Notes under the pieces: generated by a model
Databases searched by the model: none
What the model was told of the DNA's origin: nothing
Seen by the model: the letters and a program-made list of their open reading frames with translations, nothing else
Shown here: positions 35,356 through 45,562 of the stretch, in pieces
Layout of the letters: the number at the start of each line of letters is the position of its first letter
Position numbering within the stretch: position 1 is the first letter of the stretch
Source of the DNA: Nemertoderma westbladi
Taxonomy: Eukaryota > Xenacoelomorpha > Nemertodermatida > Nemertodermatidae
Direction: 5' to 3'
Length of the DNA: 64,000 bases
NCBI GenBank assembly: GCA_032718475.1
Contig: JAUCBJ010008204.1
Span: forward strand, 37,173-101,172
Position numbers and translations under genes: made by a program

Positions 35356-36392
35356 GGGTCGATTACGCAAAAAGTGGCCAAAATTGTGTCAGACGTAATT
35401 TCGCCATTCTATGAGCCATAACTCAGCAGAAAATAACCCAAACCATATAAACCTATATATACTTCTAAAGAGCGAATTTTCGCCCATTTTTTGGCATTGG
35501 TTTTAAGCAATTTCACATATATTTTCCTTGGATTACAAGCACGAAATGGACCGATGTCCGATGCTAAGTTTTTGAGATACAAACGATCATAACCAAATGT
35601 CAGTAAGAGATACTTCCAGTAAACTATATATCAGCTAAAAGCTTATTTCATGATCTACAATCCAGTACTAGTCGTTACTGGGGTACACTTCTTTATAGTT
35701 TTGTTTTTTGAGGAATGAAAAATGCTACATGTTCGTTTTTATAAATTTTTTAGGTGTTGAAACGCTCGTATTTGAAACATAACTTTTTATTGTGAAATGT
35801 GTTTGTTTCAAGGTAAGTATTTTCCGAAAGATAATTTTATTGGCTATAAGTCTAACATAAGTTATACCCAAAAGTTAACCAAGCAGTTTTTTAACGTCAT
35901 TGGAAATGCCCATCTTGTAACGCCCTTTTTTTTGCTCTAACTTTTCTTCCACAAATCGGATTTACTTAATGTAAAGTTTATTTATACCGCTTCTGAAAGC
36001 GCTATCTAATGATATACAAGGTCAAGCTTTCACGTTAACCTAATGAGATTGCTAAGCAGGCCCACAGTTTTCCTGCATGTAACGCATTGTAACGCTGTCT
36101 CACTTGTAAAGCATGCACAGAAAAATGTAACGCAAATAAACTGTCGTTAGACTTTTGTTACAGATGTAACGTAACGCATGTTTATGTTTAAACAAGGAAA
36201 TTTATAGAGACAAAACGTTACCGACGAGACATACGTTTTTCGCCCATAACGTTTTTACTATTGGTAGAAAAAATGAACCACTATGAAATTTGAAATCAGC
36301 ACGCTAAGGGCTTTCGAAATATGTATGATTTGATAAAATGACGAAAAAAAAATTTTAACCTTGAATTTGGCCACTTATTGTGCAATCGACCC
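35356..36392. mobile_element. Nested 1.04-kb transposon with 3-bp target duplication
   Basis: GGGTCGATTACGCAAAAAGT begins at 35356, and its imperfect complement ACTTATTGTGCAATCGACCC ends at 36392. ATT flanks both sides (35353-35355 and 36393-36395). Removing the insert and one ATT restores GAATTATATATTGCAATATT, which matches the other arm of the host element. No coding region is seen. The superfamily is uncertain; 3-bp duplications occur in several cut-and-paste groups. Confidence 0.85.
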
Positions 36393-36568
36393 ATTGCAAT
36401 ATTTATGTTACAATAATATTGCAATATGTTTCAATTTATTTCAATATTTATATTGAATTGTAATTCAATGTAAGCTGATTGATTTCAATAATAAAACTGA
36501 TTGAATGCGTATACTGATTGAATGTATAAATATTAGATTTTGAGCCATTTGTGATGCCATACCACATC

Positions 36569-37488
36569 AAGTTTAACAGTAATGTAAATAATGTTCACCA
36601 AGTAACTTTTAGTTAATTATTATTTATTGTAATTAATTGAATGTTTTTATGCCACTTTAACTATTAGAGCGGCAACCCCCTTATTCAGTTTTATCTATAT
36701 TATTGTATTTATATTAATTCTTCGTTTTACGAGCTTCCCACTAAAATACTTCCTTCTATTAATTTTTTTCTGATATTATAAAATTGTATATTTTCTAAAT
36801 GAGAACACAGATTTTATAAATTCAACATTTTATAGTTTTCTGTTGATAAACTCTATAGTTAACAAACTATTATACCTTGTATTTCTGTGACTAATGTTGA
36901 CTATTATTCCGCGGATACTTTATTAATATTAAACCTAGTTTATAAGAATTAAACTATGGATGTAGTAAAGGAATGTTAAAATCTAATTATAATATTATAT
37001 TTGGTTGAACCGGCCATAAATAATAACCACTCCGATATACACAATAAACCTATGCTGTTATAAAATTCATAATAAAAATGTGTCAGTTTTTGTTCCAGAA
37101 TGAATTATTACTTTTAAAGATAAAGTGATGAACTTCAATTAAAATACTGCAGTATATTTATCATGGGAATGTGGCGATGAATTCGACTCTATGTTCATTT
37201 TTATTACTTCAGAAATGCAATCCAATAATCCTAAATGTGACATACAAACTGCGAGGTAAATAAAGTTAGAGTGTAAAAAGTCTTCAGTTCCGAGTATTTG
37301 TAGATTACGATCAGTGAAGTTATATAATTTAGGTCTTGTATTTATTGAGTCTTTCTTTATATTAGTGAATATATCCCAACAATTTATATGGGTCAAAAAC
37401 TATGGAAATGTTTTTAGTAAAATATCCATTTGTGTTTTACGTGGATTTCAATTCATAGGCTTAACTTAATTGCCAACTTAAGACTTTA
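36569..37488. other. Region 3' of beta-mannosidase
   Basis: AT-rich sequence. The part next to 37489 is probably 3' UTR. An 85-codon minus-strand frame at 37139-37396 has no recognised domain and is not called. Confidence 0.4.
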
Positions 37489-38583
37489 CTAAAACGTATC
37501 AGCCAGTGATTTAACCGTTAAATGGCTTTTAAATGCCTTTACATTCACTGGATTGGTCGCAATAAATTGAATATTTCGTCGTTTATCAACCAATAAGAAC
37601 GCGTTATCCGAGAACCGTCCTTCAACTGGCCCGCTATCCAACCACACAAACAGGGCGATTCGGTTAGTCTCCACGGCGACATCCAGGGTTCTTGCATCCC
37701 TGGATGTGCTGACACCGGTTATATGGACGCGGCTATCTCTCGGCCAATCGGATCGCTTGAACGACACGGGAAAATACTCGTTTACAGGTGAAACATAGGT
37801 GAGGCCTTTAAAACGAGACACAAAGAAACAATCAGTTGTATTGCGACACGTTGCGTCATTCAATAAAACCGACAAACGTTTAGAAAATATTTTCTTCGAC
37901 CCGCGTTGGTTTAATTTCAATTTTATTAACCAACGACGTTTTGGGGTGAATTCATCCCATGAATAAACGTTTATGATTACCGATCCTTCAACCCCTATGA
38001 CGTCACTTACAATATAACCAACAAGGTAACCGCCCTCTTCGTGCAACGTCACTGTTACTGGGGCGAAGAATTTAACGGCGAAGTAATGGAGGGGCTTCCA
38101 TTTCCCGTTGTATTCCGTCGAGGACCAGCTGGGGGCCGGCCATATATCGTTTAGTTGCCAGTATATCGCGCCGGAAGTAAGGCCCCTGCCATCCGGCAGC
38201 ACTTCCGACTGCATCCGACGGTAGTGTTCCACCTGGTGTTTAACGCAAAGTCCCTGGGTAATCTGAGACAGGTAGACTACAATGTGGAACTGTTCATTAC
38301 CTAGCAACGTATCGGAAAGGATGAAGTTGCTTCGTATTTGTTTGATTATTTGTAAGTTGCCATGGGGATGGTGTTGTCTCCAGGCGACAAAGTTGCTAGA
38401 CCAGTCGCGGTCGCTAAGCGACGATACGTTTTCTAGATAGACAGGCCACGATTGGTAGCCGAACTCAGAAGCCAGTCTGGGCGTGGGGAAACTTCCCAAG
38501 TCCCAGCAGTCTGACGAGTAGTCGTAGTAGTGGATGTCGCCATAGTAACTACTTCCAGGATCTGACGATGTGTAGTTATCAGC
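37489..38583 (-). CDS. MANBA: Beta-mannosidase, last coding exon
   Basis: The exon runs from the AG acceptor (TTTATTTTCTTAG, ending at 38584) to the stop, 365 codons including the stop. It starts ADNYTSSDPGSSYYGDIHYY and contains RLASEFGYQSWPVY, where the Glu is the GH2 nucleophile, then YRRMQSEVLPDGRGLTSGAI and YWQLNDIWPAPSWSS, the end of the catalytic barrel, and a C-terminal beta-sandwich ending FSDNAFLLV...LADTF. The enzyme is lysosomal and removes terminal beta-mannose from N-glycan fragments. Phase 0 at the acceptor matches the donor of the exon at 55677-55864, so the intervening intron is 17.1 kb. An internal ATG at 38499 is not the start. Confidence 0.93.
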   Translation of the reverse strand, partial: ADNYTSSDPGSSYYGDIHYYDYSSDCWDLGSFPTPRLASEFGYQSWPVYLENVSSLSDRDWSSNFVAWRQHHPHGNLQIIKQIRSNFILSDTLLGNEQFHIVVYLSQITQGLCVKHQVEHYRRMQSEVLPDGRGLTSGAIYWQLNDIWPAPSWSSTEYNGKWKPLHYFAVKFFAPVTVTLHEEGGYLVGYIVSDVIGVEGSVIINVYSWDEFTPKRRWLIKLKLNQRGSKKIFSKRLSVLLNDATCRNTTDCFFVSRFKGLTYVSPVNEYFPVSFKRSDWPRDSRVHITGVSTSRDARTLDVAVETNRIALFVWLDSGPVEGRFSDNAFLLVDKRRNIQFIATNPVNVKAFKSHLTVKSLADTF

Positions 38584-38589
38584 CTAAGA

Positions 38590-39540
38590 AAATAAAGTAA
38601 GCAAATAATTACGTATTGTTGATGATGATGAGATTAAAATATTTTGGTATTTTAATTAAAATCAATAAATCAAGTTAAATATACTGTTAAAATATTGATT
38701 TGCCGGTAACTTTTCGTTTCGGCATGAATGCTTTGAAGGAACAGGCCAGGGCGCATGTTTGCCTTGCATCCTTAGTGGTAGCTAATACTGGAGTTTCCTC
38801 TGGGGAGTAAAGTTATGTGGGGACCGCACTGGAAGTAAGTAGTCAGACTTTGTGCGTAATCCCTGAGTATAGTATAAGTACCCTGAACTTAAATGTTATC
38901 TATAATGTTTCAAATTTACAGTACAATGAATAGGCCTACAGTATTAACACGTTGTCAGTTGTACAGTAATATACGGTAAAGTGATCAGGTGTGACATATC
39001 TTTCCTGTGAAAACCAACGTGATGAAGTTTTGTATCAATTTTCCTAAAAATATTATAACATTAATGCTGCATTTCATAATTAAAACTTCAAAGTAATAGG
39101 CTACATTAATTAATATTTGGCAATATTTATTGTATACAATCGAAGGCAAAGCGATGTCCAGTATTTGATATTATTTATCATAATTTAAAAACTAATACAA
39201 GAGACATTATTTACAATAACTATAATACAGTCATACCAAAGCGCATTTTATGAGTAAATTGTACAATAACGTTAAGAAATCGCCGGTATAAATCTTAAAA
39301 TAAAACTTGCCCCAGTCATCGCCCCCAGTTGACTCGATGGTAGCCTTCTGTATACTGTAGTACCCGGTACGCCTTTACCGGTGTAGCAGGAATATTTGCC
39401 CCTTGTTTAATCTGTCCCCACGGACATAATCTCCTAGGTAATAATTCCCAAGGCATATTTTGTCCTCCCGGACATAATTTCCTTAGTAGAATTTGCCTCC
39501 CATCAGGATAATTATCCTCCCCATTTGCCAGCGCATCACT
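38590..39540. other. Intron sequence, no feature seen
   Basis: AT-rich sequence with scattered TAGGCCTA and ACCGG words. Nothing recognisable is present. Confidence 0.4.
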
Positions 39541-40335
39541 ATCGCGGTTTAGGGTTTGTATCTCAGAAGCCTAAGCCTATTCGTTTATAATCGGTTCTAC
39601 GAATTACCGAAATTCTACGTTCTACGAAGGATGGTATGCTTGAGCATGTGGACGACTTCTGTTACCTGGGATCATGGATCCGGAAGTCAGGTGAGGACCT
39701 TCGAATAAGTAAGGGAGAGGCATGGGCAGCCTTGAATAGGCTTTCAAGGATTTGGAAGTCACCTAGAATTAATCGGAAACTTAAGGTCCGATTATTTAGA
39801 GCAGCAGTAGTTCCAGTACTCCTCTACGGGAGTCCATGCTGGGCTCTAACTGCTGAGGACACCAAATCTCTGGATGGCACATTCACAAGAATGCTACGCC
39901 GGGTTCATTGTGTCAAGTACAATGCACACATCTCCAACCAGACACTATATAACATTGGAGGTGTCTCATTGGTTCCCCCAAGCTTGGCACTAGAACAAAA
40001 TCGCCTCCGCTTTGCAGGACATTGCTTTCGCCGTGAGGACCAGCCAGTGCATAATATTGTACTTTGGCAGCCTCATGGAGTGAATAAGCATGGTGGACAG
40101 CCCATGACTTTCTTGAGACGCATCTTAAAGGACACTGGCCTTAAAGATGCGGATGATCTAGCAAATGTCATGGGTGATAGGGAGTTGTGGCGGTGAAATT
40201 TTGTTGACAAGCCGGCACAGCATTCTTAAAAATGCAGCTGCAATGCAGCATGCCGATCCTAGTAGTAATCGCGGTTTAGGGTTTGTATCTCAGAAGCCTA
40301 AGCCTATTCGTTTATAATCGGTTCTACGAATTACC
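39541..40335 (+). mobile_element. 5'-truncated LINE flanked by a 68-bp direct repeat
   Basis: 39541-39608 and 40268-40335 are identical over 68 bp (start ATCGCGGTTTAGGGTTTG, end CTACGAATTACC). Between them 659 bp carries the C-terminal part of a LINE ORF2 in one open frame (39636-40196): DDFCYLGSWIRKSGEDLR, KVRLFRAAVVPVLLYGSPCW, MLRRVHCVKYNAHISNQTLY, RLRFAGHCFRREDQPVHNIV and DLANVMGDRELWR. The flanking repeat is best read as the target-site duplication made on insertion. The perfect identity suggests a recent event. Confidence 0.88.
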
Positions 40336-40339
40336 AAAA

Positions 40340-40640
40340 AACACAAAATTACCAGAAATATAAAAAAATTAAACAAAAATTTACCCCCAAAAACACAATA
40401 AAACACAATATTTTATCATAACAATTTACCCAAAAAGGCAAAAATAATTTATATCCGATAAAAAGGTATATCTTATACTGTACAGTAGTTCCTCTGTATT
40501 TCGATAGTGCTGCAGTATGTTTTTGTTGTATTATGAATAATACAATAGGTTTGATATTGAATACAGTAATTTTTATATGGTCGGTCAGCCGCAGCCGGTT
40601 GCAAAAAATATAAAATAACACTGTACTGTAACCTATGTTC
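40340..40640. other. Intron sequence, A-rich
   Basis: Low-complexity A-rich DNA following the LINE insertion. No gene is seen. Confidence 0.4.
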
Positions 40641-40648
40641 TTGAGTTG

Positions 40649-40912
40649 TCTCTTATTGTTTTGGTTACAAAAAACCCACCTATGTAACCTGCTCGCTTTT
40701 CAATGTACAGTATTTGTTAGAAAACAACGCCTCTGTAACCTGCTAATTTCCTTTAAAATACGGAACGAAATGGAAATCAAGTTTTGTTGAGTGTATTTTG
40801 TTAGAAAACACCGCCTCGTTAACCTACTCCTCTCCTTTAAGTTACTGTACGAAATGGAAATCTAGTTTTGTTATTCATTTTCTCGTTTATGTTTTGGTTA
40901 GAATTATGGTTT
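40649..40912 (+). repeat. Four hairpin-repeat copies in a cluster
   Basis: Copies at about 40649-40693, 40712-40760, 40795-40840 and a 5' part at 40884-40912. Each has a version of TTGTTTTGGTTAGAA and CTCTGTAACCTGCT. The copies are separated by 20-45 bp of AT-rich DNA with the shared words TACGAAATGGAAATC and AGTTTTGTT. Confidence 0.8.
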
Positions 40913-41683
40913 AATTGTTTACCGGTTGGCCTTCAAACAGTACAACCTGACATACTGTAATATCCTGGGGGCATAATCTCCTAATAGGGGGCATAATTTC
41001 CTCGGATAATATGACTGTCGGGGGGGGGGGGGGGGGGGGGGGGGGGGCATATGCTATAGTGACGTTCCAGTTCGCCCAGGTGCCACCGCCAATGTTACTA
41101 CAGTATGCAGCGTTATCTCGACTGATTGCGGTCACCTACAACCCCCCCCCCCCCCCTCCCCTCCTCCTTATTTTTAACTACAGTACATTACTGTACTATT
41201 CTTATATAGAATCGTATAATACGGTAATAAACTTATGTTCCTTAACTTTACCTACAGTATTACTGTATTTGTCCTATTGAGCATTGTAAACTGTATGTTG
41301 ATGAAGTCCTTGCGCATTTTAATTATTTTTATTTGAAACTAAGTATGCTTAGCCGGTTATTTTAATATTATTTTTTAAAATTTAATTTTAACGTAATTCT
41401 AATTTTTACTTAATAATTAATATGCACCAACTGTATACTGTATGTAAGTACTGTAAATAGTAAATAATCTACCATTTTAATTATTTTATTAATTCTACGG
41501 TACTCAGTCATTGTGTATTTTTATAATAACAGTACATTCATGCTTATTAGCCTACTTTGCCAGATATGTTAATTATGTCTTTAAAATATGTGCAAAATTT
41601 CATATTTTATTGTTATTATGGCGATATTAATAACATAACATAACAAACAGTACTGCACCGGTACTGCCAGACTATTCTAGTCT
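40913..41683. other. Intron sequence, with poly-G and poly-C runs
   Basis: A run of 28 G at 41020-41047 and a run of 15 C at 41142-41156. The glycine- or proline-rich frames here only read the homopolymers. The rest is AT-rich. Confidence 0.6.
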
Positions 41684-41689
41684 GTGTGA

Positions 41690-42513
41690 TACGGTGGCCC
41701 ATAGTGGCCACTCTTTACTTACATAAAATATATGTAGGATGCGCGCTCGCGGTGGGTTTTATGTGTGCGCACGTTATTATGAATATACAGTATGTGTGCG
41801 GTGTGCATGCGGTTATGTTGGCGAGCGTGCGGTATTTCATTTGATGTGTGCGCGCGCGGTACTTTATGTGTGTGCGTGCGCATTACAGTAACTGAAATAT
41901 TAGCGCCATTTCGCCTCCTCAGACCTAAGTCATTTAAACGGCGCCGGAGTGATCTGTAGCTTATATTGATATTGTGTCGTAAACCAAGCTGGCGAACAAT
42001 TTCAAAGTAGGCTAATGCCGTCTATAAAATACAATTTGATTTGTTGGTTTAAATTAGCCATTTAATAACTACTGTATTGTATGCAACTAAATTGATTAGC
42101 AGCAATTGTATACAATACAATTCTTTACATTGAAGTACAGTACAATGACGAATTGACATGGCCTTATAGAGGCAATGGCTATTATACACAAATTAACACG
42201 AGGATGGTTGCTAAGTAACAAGTATTCAAGCGCACATTAAATTTAATATTTTTGGAAACTAAAAAATAACCGCACACACACACATAAAATACCGCGCGCG
42301 CGCACATAAAATACTGTGCGCGCGCACACCAAATACCGCACGCACACACATAATACCGCGCGCGCGCACACATGAAATACCGCACTGGCTAAGAGGCTAA
42401 GACTGGCTCGCATAACATAACCGCACGCGCACACATATAATGAAAATACCGCGCGCGCGCGCATCCTGCAAATATTTTGTGTAAGTAAGGAGTGGCCACT
42501 ATGGGCCACCGTA
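41690..42513. mobile_element. Foldback element with CG/CA-rich arms and 6-bp target duplication
   Basis: TACGGTGGCCCATAGTGGCC at 41690 is mirrored exactly by the complement ending at 42513. GTGTGA flanks both ends (41684-41689 and 42514-42519). Both arms contain repeats of a GCGCGCGCACACAT + AAAATACC unit, alternating purine-pyrimidine DNA able to adopt Z form. The centre (about 41890-42230) is ordinary sequence. No protein is encoded. Confidence 0.85.
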
Positions 42514-42519
42514 GTGTGA

Positions 42520-43770
42520 CTACAACTGTAACTGTGTACTGGCTGACTGGACTTGGACTATACTGTAGCTCTGCCTGCCTCTGCGATTGGATATATTTTT
42601 TCTTGTAGGCCTAGAGAAACTGTACCGGTAGTACATAACCTCTCAATAATTATAATAGAAAGCTGATCGCCAGTTGATTTAACTAGTGACGGGCATTAGC
42701 GGCCCGATAAGGAACTGAGTTTTTCTTTCAAACAAAAGAGACAACGAGAAATAGTATAGAACTAATAATTATGTAAAAATACAATCATATTTCATACAAT
42801 AATTATTAATAAATTCTATCTATTATTAGTTGCTCAATTCTAGAACAAAATCGACCTGCAAATAGTGAAGACCTCGTTTTGGCATTTCGAAACCACGCTG
42901 GTGCGATGCGCGATATCGTGTTTAGTTAATAAATTGAAAACTCCATCAATTCATGTGCACCCAGTAATAAGAAATCGCGATAAATGTAATTAAATACAAA
43001 ATATTCTAGAAAAAGTTTCCTCAAAAAGTATGAGGTCTTTGGCATTGGCTAGTGAGATTCAGGATATTGCGTTTAATATAAAAATCGAAAACGCTATCGA
43101 GTTCCGTAAAGGCGTTAATAAAATACTGCAACTTTTTTTGAAATTGGTAAAATTCTAGAAATAGAAAAAATTAATTTTTGAACGGCGATGTTTGGTGTTT
43201 CGAAACATGGATAGGCTGAAAGAGGACATCGAATTAAGTTGAAAAATAAAAACCCCATCGAATTTGGACCAAGCGTTCCGGAGTTAGCGGATCGAAAAAA
43301 ATTTACCCCCACCCCCCCAGTCGCCAAAAATTTAGGGTAATTTAAAATATTGAAAAAAAAATGTTGCGTTATTTTTGATGGCGAATCGATTGGCAGTACT
43401 GGCTACGAAAAAAAGTTTTTTTGAAATTTTTGGTCTGAAAAAAAACATGGAAAAAGTATATTTTTAAAAAGATTTGATGTATTTGCCTATGGTCAGGGAG
43501 TGATCCCACTCTGTAACTTGGCAATCGCTCAAATCCATTCAGCTGAATGGCACAGTAGAGTAAACTAAAGTAAATTCCCTCTACAATGTTCTGAAGGGGA
43601 GACTGACAGAGAGTAATCCGTCTCCATAGTATTAATAGACAGATAGATGAGAGAGTACAGTGCAATAGTAGGCCTACTCTGTAACTAACAGCCATTCATT
43701 CAGCTTGCACGAAATGTCAATCACCTATAAAACATTTTGAATGCCATTCAGTCAGCCTAACAGTCATTCA
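42520..43770. other. Intron sequence, no gene seen
   Basis: AT-rich DNA. Several loosely related segments with GAAACAC/TTTCGAAA and CCATTCAG words occur between 42830 and 43770. No family was recognised. Confidence 0.4.
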
Positions 43771-43772
43771 GC

Positions 43773-44177
43773 TTACATTAGCAGAGTGAGAAATTGTAGA
43801 TATTCCCATAATAATAATAATAATAATAATAAACTATTATTTATATAGCGCCCAACTCTATAAATAGATTCTAAGGCGCTCATGACCCATTTAGATATTA
43901 AACGCTGTATTGTAGATGTTTTTAAACCGACTATAGAGTGTTTTATTTGAGTAGCAGTTATTAGGTTAAGTGGGAGGCTAGAAACCATTGGCGCGGCGTA
44001 ACTGAAAGATCTCGCCCCAAAGCTTGATAGTTTGAAGGCAGGGACCTTCAGGGTCCGCAGATACTCTGTTCTCGTACAGTTGTAGTTGGCCTCTAACATT
44101 TCGAGTATATATGTCAGAGCGAGACCGTTTAAAGCTTTCCACGCTAAAAGCGCGATTTTATAGTCTATCCTGTACAC
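43773..44177 (-). pseudogene. LINE ORF2 3' end with (ATT)n tail
   Basis: The minus strand gives YRIDYKIALLAWKALNGLAL, then KVPAFKLSSFGARSFSYAAP and MVSSLPLNLI, the usual C-terminus of L2/CR1-like ORF2 proteins. It is followed by GCGCCTTAGAATCTATTTAT and GGGCGCTATATAAATAATAG, and then (TTA)n at about 43809-43831. This GCGCTATATAAAT-plus-microsatellite ending is the common 3' tail of such LINEs. Confidence 0.85.
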
Positions 44178-44246
44178 TACTTGTACTTAACTCTACTTGT
44201 AGTACTACTGTACAGTACTAGGCTCAGACTGATAGATAGACTGCTT

Positions 44247-45562
44247 ACAAGTCCCTAAAAGGTGCCACCCTGCTCCATAGCGCGGGAAATTCAAATGATT
44301 GAAAGACATGTTATTTGTACTGGAAAGGGTGGCAGATCAGATCTGCCACCTATATATTGGCGGTAAATTCAAATCTGTTTTAACATTGAATACATGAATA
44401 GAGTAAGACCAATCTGCCAATGTCAGAATGTAATTCATTGAATCAGAATAAATTATTTATTATCGGTTTAACTCACTCATCCGTTAATGTTGTTGATTTA
44501 TCTATTCTGGGACTTCGAGCAGCACGTGAACAATTAAACCAGCACGCTAACTACCGCTAGTCTGGGGCTTCGAGCACCACGTGAACAACTAAACTGGCTG
44601 GTTACCTAGTCTGGGACTTCGAGCAGCACGTGAACATTTAAACCAGCACGCTAACTATAGGTTGTCTGGGGCTTCGAGCACCACGTGAACAACTAAACCA
44701 GCACGTTAACTAGTCTAGGACTTCGAGCAGCACGTGAAAAACTAAGCTGGCTGGTTAACTAGTCTGGGATTTCGAGCAGCACGTGTACAACTAAGCTGCC
44801 TGGTTAACAAGTCTGGGACTTCGAGCAGCACCTAAACAACTAAGCTGACTGGTTAACTATTTTTATAGTCTGGTACATGTCTGGAACAGATATAGCAGTA
44901 TAGGCAGAAGCATTATACACCTATTGTTATTACAGTAGGCTTACCTGCGATATATTTTACTATCAGTTCCCTGCTATATTGTTATAATTATAATGTTCTG
45001 ATGTAATTATAACTGATACAAGCAAATAATATATGTTCTTAACATTTTACTGATAGAAGTTAAGCTAAACTACTAATCTACTTTAGTTGGTCAGGTGCTG
45101 CTCGAAGTCCCAGACTAGTTAACCAATCAGCTTAGTTATTCACGTGCTGCTCGAAGTCCCAGGCTAGTGAACCAATCAGATTAGTTGTTCACGTGCTGCC
45201 CGAAGTCCCAGACTAGTTAACCGGTCATCTTAGTTGTTCACGTGCTGCTCGAAGCCCCAGATTATTTAACCAGTCAGCTTAGTTGTTTACGTGCTGCTCG
45301 AAGCCCCAGAATAGATAAAACAACAACAATAACTGATGAGTGAGTTAAACCGATATGAAACAAGTTATTCTGATTCAATGAATTACATTTTATTATTTAG
45401 TCTTACCCTATTGATGTATTCAATGTTAAAACAGATTTTAATTTACCGCCAAAATGTAGGTGGCAGATCTAATCTTCCACCCTTTTCAGTACAAATTACA
45501 TGTCTTTCAATCATTTGAATTTCCCGCGCTATGGAGCATGGTGGCACCTTTTAGCGACTTGT
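44247..45562. mobile_element. 1.3-kb foldback element with CACGTG-bearing repeats
   Basis: ACAAGTCCCTAAAAGGTGCC at 44247 is mirrored at the right end (GGCACCTTTTAGCGACTTGT, ending 45562), with one mismatch in these 20 bp. Inverted similarity continues for about 250 bp (CTCCATAGCGCGGGAAATTC; GGTGGCAGATC). Inside each arm is a tandem set of about 50-bp units with TCTGGGACTTCGAGCAG followed by CACGTGAAC: about seven on the left (plus) and five on the right (minus). The spacer is about 44880-45080. No target duplication or protein was found. Confidence 0.85.

Larger units (their letters stand above)
33257..36561. mobile_element. 3.3-kb inverted-repeat transposon with 7-bp target duplication
   Basis: The terminal repeats start TATGGCATCACAAATGGCTC at 33257 and end with the complement at 36561. 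CCACATC lies directly outside both ends (33250-33256 and 36562-36568). The TIR match runs about 100 bp from each end, through CAATCAGCTTACATTGAATT. An inner inverted pair (34940-35012 with 35288-35357, CAATATATAATTCAAGATGA and CTAGGCAACCAGAGTG) shows that the arms extend almost to the middle. The left arm holds a 1.5-kb array of 10-bp units; the right arm holds only about two units and is split by a second transposon. No transposase is encoded. Confidence 0.88.

Noticed and set aside
37139-37396. 85-codon minus-strand frame just downstream of the beta-mannosidase stop
   Set aside because: The composition looks protein-like and an AG lies before it, but it begins about 90 bp after a stop codon, has no known domain, and could be 3' UTR.
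41011-41280. Glycine-run and proline-run reading frames
   Set aside because: They only read poly-G and poly-C homopolymers.
42182-42509. Cysteine-rich minus-strand frames (CARAVFYVC repeats)
   Set aside because: They are translations of the CG/CA repeats in the right arm of the foldback element.
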